A stretch of DNA of 64,000 bases. It comes from Desmodus rotundus (lineage: Eukaryota > Chordata > Mammalia > Chiroptera > Phyllostomidae). Under the pieces are notes generated by a model. The model had not been told where the DNA came from. It made no database searches and worked only from the letters and a program-made list of their open reading frames with translations. Positions 23,985-35,515 of this stretch are shown here, piece by piece. How positions within the stretch are numbered: position 1 is the first letter of the stretch; every line of letters starts with the position of its first letter. Made by a program: the position numbers and the translations under genes. The stretch lies in contig NC_071392.1 of the NCBI RefSeq assembly GCF_022682495.2, forward strand, positions 87,560,797 to 87,624,796, written 5' to 3'.

Positions 23985-26280
23985 TAAAGATGAGGCATTG
24001 TAATGTTAATATCATTGTAGCTATAGGCATGTTTCATTTTTCTGTTTCTATTCTATTAGTCTCTTAAGGCTTCATTTGATGTTCTTATCTTGGGTGGGCA
24101 ATCTAGTCTCATGCTTAATAGATTCAATTTGGGATCATTAGGGAGGAAAAAGAAATTGAGCTGGGCCTTTGGGCCTAGTTCTGGTAAAGTAAAAAGTGGC
24201 GTGATTTCAATGGGTTAGGAGAAAAATATGAGGTGCACCTTTGGCTTAGATTTGTATTTGGAGACAGGATCCATGCAATGGCATAGCAGGCAAAGGATTG
24301 GCTACAGGTACAGGCTTGTCCTGCTGGCACTAGTTACCTGCCTGCACAGCTGACTGTAGGGGACAATGCTGTTGAATATTCAAATGCACAGTATAAACTG
24401 GGTTTCGGCAGACACGTGTGATTTCTAAAAATAACCACAATAAGAATGTGCTCGTAGTTTTTCAGTTTTCCCTGCTTTGTTCAAATTGCATACGCATCAA
24501 AACAAACAAAGCCGTGTCAACTGTTTGTTTTCTTATATCCATTCTTTAGTTCTCCTTTACCCATCAAGAAGACATGAGACTGTGCTTTACATGATAAGTA
24601 AGATGATGATTTAAATATGCACAAGCTTGATTGAAGCAATGGAAAGTCCGTAAGAAGTTATTTTTGGTTAACAGATTTATGGCTAATTAGCTGACCAATG
24701 GGGGGTCACGCTAATCATGCCAGATAACAGAGGAAAATGTCATTCAACAGCATGGGGTTCCAATTACACAGGAGCCACCTTCTAGGCATTCTTTCATCCA
24801 AGTCCAGGAAGCCCCCCATGGTGGCCGCCTGAATTATTTAACATCAGTTAATCACGTTCCTTGTGGGTATTGGCCACCTCAAAACCGTCTCTGGTTATGA
24901 ACCATTTGTGCCTGCGATGATGATGATGAATGTCTCCCGTGCAGATGATGTTTAGAGAGTCTATCAGAATAGAATGCCAAGGGGTTCTGCTCCCCGCCTT
25001 ATCCCTATTTAAATAAAATCAGATTTTATGATTGTGTTAATGGACATCATCTACAATGCTTTTGTCCTACTTGTTTTCACTTTACACCTGATAATTGTTT
25101 TATTCAAGCAACTCTTCCCTCTTGGGTTTGTCCGCTGGTGGAGGGTGGCTGAGGGACAGAAGTATGTGGTCATCAAACTAGTACTTTTTCCACTCTTCAG
25201 TGTCCCGGTGGGTTTCCTGAGCACTCTTTGTTTTATGAGCATTGCTTTTGGCTTTGCCCAGTGCGGTGACGGGGCCAGAGAGGGGCTGGCATATGAGTAT
25301 CCTTACCCTATGGCACGGTGAATAATTTTAAACAAGAAAAATAGCCCTCTCTGGCTAAAAGTCTCAGTCAAGAAGACAGAGAAATAACATGCACATAAAC
25401 ACCTGCATTGTAGACTTTTGCAAACTCGAGTGGTTGTCTTGTTTTCTGGGCAGCTCTCTCCATTGCCATCGGATGGAGTATAGTTGAAAGTCTACATTCT
25501 TGTTTGAAGACCTTCCACAGGAGATTCCGCGATGGTAACCTAACAGGTTAAAATTCGAAAACTCTGCGTGTGTGGTATGAATGCAAGTTCCTGAGGTGTA
25601 ACTGAGAGGGTGCTGGTTGCCAGTCTTCAGCTTCCTGCTGACAGAGCCCTGCAGGCACACCTTCCTAGTCCTGGCCCTGTTGCTTCCTGATTAATAGCCT
25701 CAAGGTGTCACCAGACATAACCAGCCCCTAGGTACCTCCCTCTTTTATTTGGAGTGTGGAGAGGTGTTTACTTCTGATCCCAGCTCTGATTATAGGAACA
25801 TTAAGGCCCAGAAATGTTCACAGGAATAAAACAAAGCATAGGTTAGGGGGAATGTAGTAGGTGAGGCCCAACTGAGCAAGGTGATAAAAATATTAAATAT
25901 GCTTATGGCAGCCAAAAATAGTTATAACCATGCATTTAGATGCTAAGCATTTAGAGTTAAGGATTTGAAAGATTTATTGTCTTATCTGTAGGTGTTTGGA
26001 AATCATCAATAAAAACTGCTTTTAAAAAAATAAGCTGATGAAAGTCAATACAAAGATTCTTTGACTTCTAATTTGAATGTGAAAAATATTAAATTATTAT
26101 TAGGAGGAAATGGTATAAAATTGGCAAATATGCCCATTTATTTTTCTTGTTTCATTTGTTTCATCTAAACTGCCAAGTTAGGGGTTCTTTAGAGAGTTTA
26201 TAAGTGGAAGTGGAGCTATTGTATTATACAAAACAGTGATTTATATGGTTTTTTAACTTGACTAGATCTTTGCACACTTC
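23985..26280. other. unassigned low-repeat sequence
   Basis: 24600-25020 shows no repeat and has homeodomain-type cores (ctaattagctgac, gctaatcat) and a (GAT)n-like run at 24916-24928; a conserved regulatory element is possible. The 97-codon frame at 25028-25321 encodes a hydrophobic peptide with two or three membrane-like stretches, but no family is recognised and a shorter frame is open opposite it. I do not call a gene. Confidence 0.35.
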
Positions 26281-26284
26281 TCAT

Positions 26285-26285
26285 C

Positions 26286-26316
<31 letters not shown>

Positions 26317-26327
26317 TCACACACACT
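26285..26327. repeat. (CA)n microsatellite
   Basis: About 14 CA units, then an interrupted tail 'actcacacacac'. Confidence 0.95.
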
Positions 26328-28375
26328 TTCTTTAAACATTATACTTTCAGGGTTCCTTTAAGCACTAAGCATGACAACTCAGGAACCCATTGTAAGTGAC
26401 GTTTCTCCAGGTCACTGCTTATGGCTACAGCTTCCACACAGATAACAGTTCTGCCCTGTTTCCTGTCATCACACCCCGCACAGCTTCCTGGCTTGTGAAA
26501 ACAACATCCAGCTGCAATGATCGAGGTCATTAATAACATCTTGTTCAAGGTCAGCAAAACTGACTTCTTCAGAACACTGCTTGACTGGAGATCAGACGCT
26601 CAGGCTCAGTTTGGGAAAAAGAATAATGAAGGGTTACAGATCTGGGGAGTCTAATGAAAGAAAGATCAAAAGAAATCATTACAGCTGGATTAGGAACATT
26701 GGATAAAAGATAGTATTAATATGGGCAGAGTTTCGATAACAGCTGGCTAAAGATTGTTGAATATAATTCATTATTTTAGAGAGTTACCAGTTTTAAAAGA
26801 GTGGCCTCTTTTTTGATTGGATACCTCCAAAAAAAAAGGCAGTCTAAAATAATGATGTATCAATTAATCACTAAACTTAAACTGAACTTGAAGTGATTTT
26901 ATGTTAAGAAACGGACTCTACATGTGAGTGAAGAGAAGGCAATGGTTTATCTTCTCTTTTCCGGGGCTGTGGAACTAGGGGTGGTCTTTGAAGATGCTAA
27001 TTCCACACTTGAGGAGAATCAGGTGCTTTATGTATCCATCACCTCAGTACGTGAGGCCAACAGAGGTGGTGAGTGTCTGAATCTTGTCTGGGAAGCTGCT
27101 ATTTTGCTTTTGTTATGATGGTTCTCAATTAAAAAGAGTATTTTATGATAGAAGGAAGCCGTGGTTCCATTTGTTTTTATTATGCTATGGAAGGAATTCC
27201 AAGGTCAGAGGAATGACTCAGTAATTTAGAAAGAATGGGTACGTGTAGAAGTGCACAGGGCTGTCGTGTGTAATTCAGCGTCAGGCACAGAAACACCGGC
27301 AGGCGGTAGGTAGGGTGTCCCATGTGGTCAGTCTGCGCAGCGGGGGGAAATCCCTCAATACTTGCAAAAGCTTTCTCCTCTGCATCCAAGCAATAGAATT
27401 AAGGACAATGAGCAGGGAAGTGACTGTCATTTCTGAGACCCCAGTCATCTTACCTGTGGAAATAAGATCGAGTCCCCTGATGTCTAAGGTCCATCTAACT
27501 CCATCATGCTGTAACTCTTAACTCTTGAATTTTCTGGAGCCAGGGAGCATTCTAATGGACAAACAAAATATTTTTCTTTATCACCTTAGAGCAAACTCTT
27601 ATTCTTTGGCAGATTGCCATGACTAATTACAGGTGGCACACCACTGAATATTACGCCCATAGAGTTTTATGTGTTTTTTGTAGAATTGTAGAAAAAAAAC
27701 ATAGGAATAGTTTGATATTTCTTCTGCTAAAATACTCTGAAATTATTGTAGGGTTGGATAAATAACATGTAAACCTGAATTTTAATAAGGTAATAGCATG
27801 TAGGCATCACAAGTGAGTTTGTAAGAGAGATTCTATGTGGACGTGTGTGTGCCCACACACACAGGTGTGAGCATTTGAGGTTGGGCTGCAGGGATAAGCG
27901 TTGTGATGATAGCAAAAACAAATTTAGTGATGTCTATATTCTTCTCCTCCAATCCAGAGGAGAGTTCTGTAGTCCAGCTGTTCTCTTTGATTTACAAATC
28001 TGAAAAGCTCTCCCAGCTAAAGGGTTCCAAATTATCTTAGGATAAAATGCCAAACTATTCACATGAAATAAAAGGCACTTCAGTGCCAGAGTCTCATTAA
28101 CTTCTCTAGGCTTTATGTCCACCACTTCTCTCCCTGACACAATGTAGGCTACAGCCATTCTGACCTACTTTCAGATTGCCCTATTTCCTTTCCAGTGCTA
28201 AGCCTTGAAAGTGTCTGTCGCCCTTGACAGCAACATCCTTCCCTTGTCTCCTTGCCTGCCAACTGCTTCTCTTCCTTCGGGTTCCAACTGGGTACATTTG
28301 ACTCTCAGTGAAGGAGATTATCATCCTAAAATAATATCAAGTCTGCATCTGACAACAGGGAAAGAGCCTAAGACT
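26328..28375. other. unassigned sequence
   Basis: No gene or clear repeat. Short poly-A at 26830-26840, and a short alternating GT/CA patch at 27843-27865. Confidence 0.35.
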
Positions 28376-28377
28376 TT

Positions 28378-28480
28378 AATTAATTCATTCATATTTTTCG
28401 AGCATCCAGGACTCCTGTGTACAAATGCCACAGGGAACATAAATGTGAGCAAGATATAGACCTGTGTTTGTGGGAGAAGA
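28378..28480 (-). repeat. L2-like fragment, reverse strand
   Basis: 'aattcattcatatttttcga', 'gcatccaggactcctgtgta' matches the reverse complement of an L2 terminus (attcattcaacaaatatttattgagcac..). Confidence 0.5.
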
Positions 28481-28774
28481 TGTGGAAGGTCCACATCGAA
28501 GAGTAATGCAGAATGTCATCTGGGAAATCCAAGCGCTATGGGCACTGAGGGGGTAGGGTGAGCACTTTTTGCTGAATTTGGGAAAACAGCTTATTTTGAT
28601 GTTAATCTATGAGTTTAGAAACCAATGGGCCCCAAAGACCTTCATCTCCAAAAGGTACCTTTCAGCCCTCTCTTGGGTGGTTACCCAAGGATCAAGTCTG
28701 TAGGTCTTGAACCCCCAAATCCAGTTCAATCATAGCAGCTCCAGTGGTTTTCGGTGGCTTTAAAGATGTTGAGT

Positions 28775-29130
28775 GAATCATTGCCATTTGCAGCCACCGG
28801 GGTAGATCTGGAGAGCATCGTGCTAAGGGAAATAGAAAAAGCGAGGACCCATATGATGTCACTGGTACGTGGGATGTAAATCTGAAAGCAACAAATGAGC
28901 AGAGAAGACAATCCAACCAAAACTCAGGGACACAACAGGTGGGGGGCTGCCAGAGGGAAAGGAGGTTCAGGGAGGTAGAAAGGGAAGAGAGGGTCAAATA
29001 TAAGGTCACAGAAGGAAAGCTGACTTTGAATGGTGAACACAAAATGCAACATTCAGATCATGGATCGTAGAATTGTACACCTGAAACCTGTACAGTTTTA
29101 CGAAGCAGTGTCACCCCAATAAATTTGATA
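28775..29130 (+). mobile_element. old L1M 3' end
   Basis: End of ORF2 and 3' UTR: 'ttgccatttgcagccaccgg', 'gagcatcgtgctaagggaaa' (from the conserved 'ggcattatgctaagtgaaat'), 'catatgatgtcactggtacg', then a GA-rich stretch and 'ttgtacacctgaaacctgta', ending 'ccccaataaatttgata'. It lies just upstream of the ARHGAP20-like locus. Confidence 0.8.
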
Positions 29131-30595
29131 ACATTACACAAGTGAAAACCACAGGTATTCCCTACTGGCACAATAGTACATTGTGACATCCACGTGCATT
29201 CTCAAGTTTATTTTCACTTTCAGGAAAATGGATGAATAACTAATGCACCCTCTCCATGTGTAACCGTCCTCGTTCCCTATGATTGATCTCCATGCCCTAT
29301 GTGTTCATTGCAAAGGTGTCAATATCGCACAGCAGGATCCTGATGTATGAAGCAGAGGAAGAAGACACTAAGTCCCAAAGCTACAAATTCCAAAAATACC
29401 TGTGGAAGAAAAATGACATCTTGGCTACAAGACCATTTTCTTTTGACCTGAATATGTGCGATTGTGCAGATTTAAGCTATTTTTATTTTCTGTCGTAACC
29501 CTGCTTTGTTCTGAAATACACTAAGCATCCTTCTCTAGTACTCGTGTTCACTGTGTGGGGTAAATGGAGTCTTCCAGGGTTCTAGGGTAGCAATTCCCAC
29601 CCCCGGGGAGGTAAATCGCTCTGGCACCCCGCGGCTCTGGAGGACTCCATTTGCCACAAAGGGCTGAGATGCTCCTGGTAGAGAGTAGGTGGCTCCCAAT
29701 GGTTCTCTAGAGGATGAGACCCGCTTTTTAACTGGGACGTTGGATTACGTCCCATGCGCAGACTAAAGCTTTCCCAGTGTTTAGTGCAGCCGTCACAACT
29801 AGACTGTTGGAAGGTGCAGATGCCTACAGTGGACGCTTGAAAAGCCAGTAAGTAAACATAAGGACATGGACTCGAATACTTAGCATATTTAAAATACTGG
29901 CTTATGGCTGAGTGGTGCCTGCCTGCATTACGGAACAGTAGTGGGCTGGGTCCAACCCTCTGCCTCCCGCAGCCCTGCTGGAGCAGCCCAGGGAGGCTCA
30001 TCCAGCATTTGCTGGAACTGAGAATAAAGAAAGGGCAATGCTGGGGTCCTCCCCACATTCATGGGATCCAGAGATGCTGCCCAAGGCCCCCTCCTCTCTC
30101 AGTACTGATGAGCCTGCCAGGGGAGACGAAGGCTGGGGGTCGGCTAACTTCCAGGACCCCCTGCAGCTGAGAGATCCTGAGCACCTGCCCCCAAAGGTTA
30201 TGTCTACAGGAGGGAGGTCCCGCAGCAAGAAGGTGAGGACACCAGCCGCCCCGCGAGATCGGCCACCAAGGGAACAGTGCGCCCCCCTACCTTGCACCTG
30301 GGTGCCCGGTACCTTCGCCATGGTGATTTAATGACAGACGCTGGGTACTATTTCTAGAATTCCTGCCTTAACCGCCCTCAGGACAAGACCCCGAACCGCC
30401 TCTCCTAGGTCACCCAGCACCCTTCCCCTTCTCCCAGATCTCGCCGTGACTCTCCATGTACTCACCACTCTCTGAGTGGGCCCAGCAGCAGCCTAGCCCT
30501 CCTCTCCATCCACCTGGAGGTAGGCAGGAAGCCCCGCCTCCCACAGCCGGTGGGCGGGGCCAAGACTAGGACAGAGCCTTTCTCAGCTCTTTTAG
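29131..30595 (+). other. GC-rich 5' flank of the ARHGAP20-like copy; possible exon and intron
   Basis: CpG-richer than the surrounding window, especially 30211-30560. At 30230-30234 there is a consensus donor AAG|GTGAGG in a region open in the forward frame from 30038. At 30575-30595 a pyrimidine-rich acceptor (cctttctcagctcttttag) stands just before the first recognisable ARHGAP20 homology. A 363-bp GT-AG intron (30233-30595) is therefore possible, which would make the upstream segment a 5' exon. This is inference only; the 158-codon minus frame at 29582-30058 is not recognised as a gene. Confidence 0.35.
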
Positions 30596-33060
30596 ATACC
30601 AGACCGGGTCTCCCCCCAGGTCTCCAGGCATCAGCTTTCAGGTCATCAGGGCTGGTGGTGTCCAGGAGGGCTCCCAGCAACCGAGATGAAGAAAATGAAA
30701 GCCCTAGCAGGAGGCGAGGGTGTGTTCCATCTCTTGTCCAGGGTAAAGCCCACCCAACACGGCCTAGTACCCAGGAAAAGCCTTCTGGTATCCTGGACAC
30801 GCGTGCATTTCTATCCCCACTCTAGTCCCCCAGCAGGACTCTGCTCCCTGAGGGCCGGGTAGAGCTCCAGAGAGGCCTGCAGAGGTGCGGGAGATACCTT
30901 TTACGAGGATCTTCTTGTGGTACCAAAACCACGTGTAGTAACAGGTGGAAGATGAAAGCTAAAACGAAACTGAGTGCCACGTGGATAGCAAGCTGTGTAT
31001 GAAGTCAGAGGAGGCAACCCCAATGCCACTCAATTGCTTGGCCTGGGCTGGCCCTCGGTGAACTTTGGGGCCACTCTCAGTTCCTGAGAACAGAAGGACA
31101 AACGGCTCTTTCTCCTTCAGTCTTCTTCAGAGGTGCATCAGTCTAGAGAAAGAGAAGGACCATTTGAAGACCGTTCCCCTCAACATTTTCACCAACCACG
31201 TCTGGAATGGTGCCTACTCCAAAACCAGAACAACAAGGACTTCAGATACAGCGAGTGACGTTATCAGCATGTCACTACCAATTTAAGGATGACTGGCTCT
31301 TAGGGAGATGACCAGTTATGGGTCAATTCCGGTGAAGAAAAGGCATCGTGTCCACTTAGTGGGCATGAATGTCCCTATGCAAGCAAAATGCGCCGTCTTG
31401 GAGCCACTATACTCCCGCGCAAGGCTCAGAGGACGCCCCCAGCCCTCTCAGCCTCCAAGAGCTCTGCGTCATGGAGCAGCTGCCCCGGGAGACGCGGTGC
31501 CAGGTCACCCTCAAGCCCAGATGCCTGACTGCAGCCCAGCAGCTAAAGGGTTCGGGTCCGAAGACCTTTCAGAGGAGAAGATCTGTCACCAGGTGGCTCT
31601 TTGGGGGGGCTCCGGCACTCGCATGGATGAGTCGCCCACGTCACCAGCCTCTCCTGTGCCAGGACAGCTGTGTGGAGTGTCTCTGCCAGATCTCTGTGGC
31701 ATGATAATGTGCCCAAACCTGGGACATGCTTGTTTGTGTTCATCAGAAAGGACCCCTCAGCAAAGGAATATTTAGACAGTCCGCCAGCGTGAAATCTTGC
31801 AGAGAGCTGGAAGAGAAACGACATTCTGGAGGTGAAGTCCACCTAGAGCTTGAGTCTGTTTATGTGATCACATCTGTTTTCAAAGATTTCCTAACAAATA
31901 TTCCTGGAAGTGCTCTGTCATCAGATCTCTGTGGTCACTGAGTCTCTGTAATGGATCGAGAAATTGATGAACGGGAAATAAACAGAATTCAGACTGTTGG
32001 ACCAGCTTCCGAGAGCCAGCGTTGTTCTCCTGCGGTCCCTTTTCGGGGCATTACACAACTTGGAATGACATCCCTCCTTCAGTCAGATGCTGCGTTTAGT
32101 TTAGTGGTGTGTATCACGCCCAGCATGCTTGGGCCTCCTACTTCCTTCGGCTCAGAACGAGAAAACGAGTTTATTAAAAAGAGTACCCTGCTCATTCAAT
32201 TTCTGATTGAAAGTTGCTGTGGGATGTTTGGAGGGGAATTCACTTCCCCCTTTGGGGAGTCTTCAGTGAGACATGCCACTGCAGACAGAGCCTGCAACAC
32301 CTCTGGTCCCGAGATACTGCCGGCCCCCACAGCCCGGAGAGTGAGCCCAGCGAGGACAGTGAGGCCTCGTGCAGTGACCTGCGGGAGAACCTTGGTGAGG
32401 GGAGCGGAGGCACGGGCTGTGTCTTCACCCTTTGTGACGATGACCTCGACCAACCTGCGGTGGAAGAAATCTTAAATCTGAGTTATGTTGACGTAGACTT
32501 TTCTAAAGAGCAGGACATTCAAAAACAACAGCCCCTTGGATCCACACCAGTGGCCAAGTCTGTGGCATCTTGCAGACACATGTCCCCACATGATTCTCCC
32601 AAGAACCAGCCCTTCCATGCTGATGCATTGGACACCCTCCCCCCCACACAGGAGAGGCCTCCAGAGTTCCAGCAGGGACCAGTGCGGCTCAGAGCCCGAA
32701 ACCGAGGCCCAGCCCGGGGAACACGGAGCTCTGTCAGGAAGATATCTGCAAAGAAGCAAAACTGAAGGACCTGTGGGGCTAGTCACCTGCATGGAGAGGA
32801 GGATTGTCTGGCTTGTGGAAAAGAAGACACTGTCACGCGTCAGTTTAAACTCATCCAAAACTCCTCAGACCAGCACGTGGTGGCAGAAAGGTCTAGCCCG
32901 GTTGAAACACTGGTCCCCCAAAAAGAAAGAAAGGGAAGGAAGATCAGATATAAAAAAAAGTGCTTCTCTAGAAAAACCATGGAATTACCTCTCCATGCCT
33001 CTGGTGCTCCAGAGCCAACTCACTGGAGGCCAAGCAGAAAGACAGCCGCCTAAGGGCAAT
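30596..33060 (+). pseudogene. ARHGAP20-like RhoGAP retrocopy, frame-broken
   Basis: Homology to Rho GTPase-activating protein 20 runs in order without introns, although the parent gene has many exons, so this is best read as a processed retrocopy. N-terminal region 30620-30825 (MKKMKAL- and RRR-VPSL-like motifs), PH domain about 30830-31150 (motifs EGRVELQRGLQR, SLLQRCISLEKEKD), Ras-associating domain about 31155-31400 (DVISMSLP, QLWVNSGEE), linker with PTSPASPVPGQL at about 31640, RhoGAP domain about 31680-32250 (KGPLSKGIFRQSASVKSC; the arginine-finger Arg of GIFR is codon 31774-31776; later LIQFLIE), then a C-terminal tail with NLSYVDVDFSKEQDIQ, SPKNQPF and LKHWSPKKKERE. Damage seen: TAG at 30823, a Trp-to-TGA change at 31939-31941 (expected H-W-V-S-V-M-D), and several +1/-1 shifts. 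Part of the parent C-terminal region is absent. The active family acts on Rho GTPases as a GAP; this copy is unlikely to make that protein. Assignment rests on remembered family sequence, not a search. Confidence 0.85.
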
Positions 33061-33061
33061 G

Positions 33062-33328
33062 GGGGAACAGAGAGCAGAACAAGCAGCCTGGTGGGAGGAG
33101 AGGGACGGTGTGGGAGGGGAGCAGAAAGCCAGGTCTCTGGAAACAGATGGTGTCAGAGGCCAGCAGAAGGCCTGGTGGGAGGAGACGGATGATGTGGGAG
33201 TGGAGCAGAAGGCCAGGTCGCAACAGTCAGAAGGTGTTGGAGGTGAACAGAAGACCTGGTCTGAGCAGAGGGAAGGTGTAGGAGCAGATCAAACCAGATG
33301 GCTTCAGGCGGAGCAGTCAGAAGGTGTC
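33062..33328 (+). repeat. 42-bp (14-residue) in-frame coding minisatellite
   Basis: Six imperfect units: 33062-33112 (51 bp), 33113-33154, 33155-33196, 33197-33238, 33239-33280 (42 bp each) and 33281-33328 (48 bp). In the frame starting at 33059 each encodes a variant of G-G-E-Q-K-A-R-S-x-x-x-x-G-V; for example GGEQKARSLETDGV, RGQQKAWWEETDDV, GVEQKARSQQSEGV, GGEQKTWSEQREGV. All unit lengths are multiples of three and the frame stays open to a stop at 33353-33355. It lies directly behind the ARHGAP20-like tail, but in a different frame from the preceding homology. Confidence 0.85.
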
Positions 33329-33352
33329 AGAGCCAGCAGTCAGCCTGATACT

Positions 33353-33420
33353 TGATACGTATGAAATCTATGCTGTCTATTAATTGAAGTACCATTCTGC
33401 AAATAAAAAAACCAGACTAT
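33353..33420 (+). other. 3' UTR-like end of the ARHGAP20-like copy
   Basis: After the repeat stop codon comes a short AT-rich stretch and 'gcaaataaaaaaaccag' at about 33398-33413, which could be a polyadenylation signal running into a retrocopy A-tail. Tentative. Confidence 0.35.
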
Positions 33421-33573
33421 TATTTTTTCAAATGTTTTAACATGTTAAAATCAAGATATTCCATTTTATTTAGAAGCAGGGACAATTTGTGGTATTACAC
33501 AGACATGTTACAAATAGTATCGATCCTTTTCTTCATTCATTAAAAAATACAGTAAATGCAGAAATGCAAAAGG

Positions 33574-33614
33574 CCTTCCTGCCTTCCTTCCTTCCTTCCT
33601 TCCTTCCTTCCTTC
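33574..33614. repeat. (CCTT)n microsatellite at SINE tail
   Basis: About nine CCTT units, forming the A/G-rich tail of the reverse-strand SINE beside it. Confidence 0.93.
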
Positions 33615-33806
33615 AGAAGGGAAAGAGGGGGAGAAAGAGAGTGAGAGGAACATCAATGTGAGAAGGAAGCATCGATGGGTTGCTTCCTGCATGCTCCCTG
33701 ACTGGGGACTGAACCCACAACCCAGGCATGTGCCTTGGCCTGGAATGGAGCTGGAGGCCTTTCAGTTTGCGAGACCGTGCAAACCTACTGGGCTGTACTG
33801 GTCACG
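33614..33806 (-). mobile_element. VES-related SINE, reverse strand, diverged
   Basis: On the minus strand: head 'gtgaccagtacagcccagta', 'aaggcacatgcctgggttgt', 'cagtccccagtcagggagc', then 'attgatgttcctctcactct'. It is more diverged than the copy at 19733-19942, so an older subfamily. Confidence 0.82.
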
Positions 33807-34500
33807 GCAGCAGACTTTCACTGTGGCATCATTCGCCAGGGTGTGTTTAATGTGGCTTGATTACTTCTTTGTAAGATCCTTCCTCGGTGGAACCACTTAA
33901 AGTTGCACTTTATACTGAAAGGGGGAAGAAAGCAACTGCTCTCCCTTGTCTTCTCTTACTTAATTTTGCACAAACAGCTTTGAGTGCCTGGCAAGTGCGG
34001 GACACTGCACAGTGGAGAGAAACACGGAATTCCTGCCTTCTTGAACCTCACACTGTGGCAGAGAACAAAAAACATCAACATCAGCTATTCCATTGTGACG
34101 GGTGCTGTGAAGGAGACAAAGGAGGGTCCAGGTAGAAGCCTGGGGTCAGGGATGTGGGGAGCAACCCTGGCTATGTAGCCATGGAACAGTGTGTAAGGAA
34201 AGGAAGATACACTCATACTGGACCCTAAAGGGTGTGAAGGAGCCGACTGGGAAAGCAGGGTGGGTGAATGTGTGTGAAATCCCAGAGACAAGAAAGATTA
34301 CGAGTCTGAGAAGCTTCAAAAGGAAAAAAAGCCATGTGACGAGAAGGTAATGAATGAGAGGGGATGGAGGATATGAATTAGGATTGAGGGGGAAGCTGGT
34401 GTCAGGCGATGCAGGGAAGGCTAGGCTGACATAAAGATGCTGAATTTTCTTCTGGGCACAAGGGAAGAAGGGTTTAAGTGGGGGAGTGACAACCTAAATT
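33807..34500. other. unassigned, GA-rich in part
   Basis: No gene supported. Purine-rich patches at 34330-34480. Confidence 0.4.
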
Positions 34501-34504
34501 ACTG

Positions 34505-34605
34505 TAAAAATAGCAATGATACTAAATATTTATATAGCACTTGTTATGTGCCAGCCACTTTTTAAAGGACTCAACATTAATACTTCAGGAACACCATGAA
34601 ATGGA
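34505..34605 (+). repeat. MIR SINE fragment
   Basis: 'atatagcacttgttatgtgc', 'cagccactttttaaaggact' follow the MIR sentence (tatttattgagcacctactatgtgccaggcac). Confidence 0.6.
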
Positions 34606-35265
34606 ATTAAGATGTTTTGCTGGGGTTGGGGGAATGGATTTAGTTTCAAGAGAAGAACCAGGACTGCACCCTGGCTGACCCCACCAGGGCGGGCTGAGTA
34701 GAAAGACGAAATCAGTCAACTCCTAATAGCAGGAGACTCAGGATGGAGAAGTGACAGGGAACTAAGAGAGGGAGTGTCCTCAGACAAGGTGAGGGCTGGG
34801 TTCTGCTGCCTGGTGCCCAGAGGGGAGAGAGAGGACAGAGCAGTCTGTTCAGGACCCTGGACAGAGAGGTCTGCAGGAACCAGTGTGAGAGCAGCTGACA
34901 GGGGGACGAGGAGTGGGTGAGAGAGGAAGCCAAGGTAGACTGTGGAGACAGCTCTGTCGAGTGCCGTGGTGACAGAAGAGCAAACTAGCCACAGAGAGAT
35001 GCCGCGTCAGGGAGCGTGCACACACGTGTTGGACATAGCAACAGAGCGTGTGTCCATTCTGACGAGAGAGGAGCGAGACTTCAGGATCCTCATGTCAACC
35101 TCCTGGAGGAGACAAAGCAGGCCATGGTTCAGGGAAGATGTGGGAAGTCCAAGTTCAGCCCGTGATGGACGAGGGAAGTCCAGTGCTTAGCATCTGTGAG
35201 GAAAGGCTGCGCCCCAGGGTAGCAGAGAGCTTTGGCCAGTGGGTTCTTGCTCTGCATTCTGCAAA
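34606..35265. other. unassigned GA-rich sequence
   Basis: No family recognised, no gene supported. Confidence 0.35.
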
Positions 35266-35269
35266 AGGG

Positions 35270-35515
35270 CAAATAATAAGAAAATCTAGTACTGCTTATA
35301 ATGGGTCACCCTCTTTGCTTTATGTAAGTTATTTCATGTCTCAAAACCAAAACAAACAAACAAACAAACAAAAACCCTGAGTCAGTATTTTTAAACTTTA
35401 ATTAACAGCTGATGGAACAGAGAGTCAGAGGAATTAAATGATTTGCCCCAAATCTCAGTTTCGCTCAGTACCAGAGCTGAAATCAGAGAAAGCCTAACTC
35501 TAAATCTTCTAGAGC
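35270..35515 (+). repeat. MIR SINE with internal (AAAC)n
   Basis: MIR-like order: 'ctttgctttatgtaagttat', 'tcatgtctc', then an (AAAC)n run at 35346-35376, then 'aacagctgatggaacagaga', 'gaattaaatgatttgcccca', 'cagtaccagagctgaaatc'. The microsatellite expanded inside the SINE. Confidence 0.65.

Noticed and set aside
29582..30058. 158-codon minus-strand frame
   Set aside because: Lies in GC-rich DNA where long chance frames are common; no recognisable domain, and a forward frame overlaps it.
31951..32475. 174-codon forward frame as an intact new gene
   Set aside because: Its middle is only a frame-shifted part of the ARHGAP20-like RhoGAP domain; the C-terminal half is out of the homologous frame.
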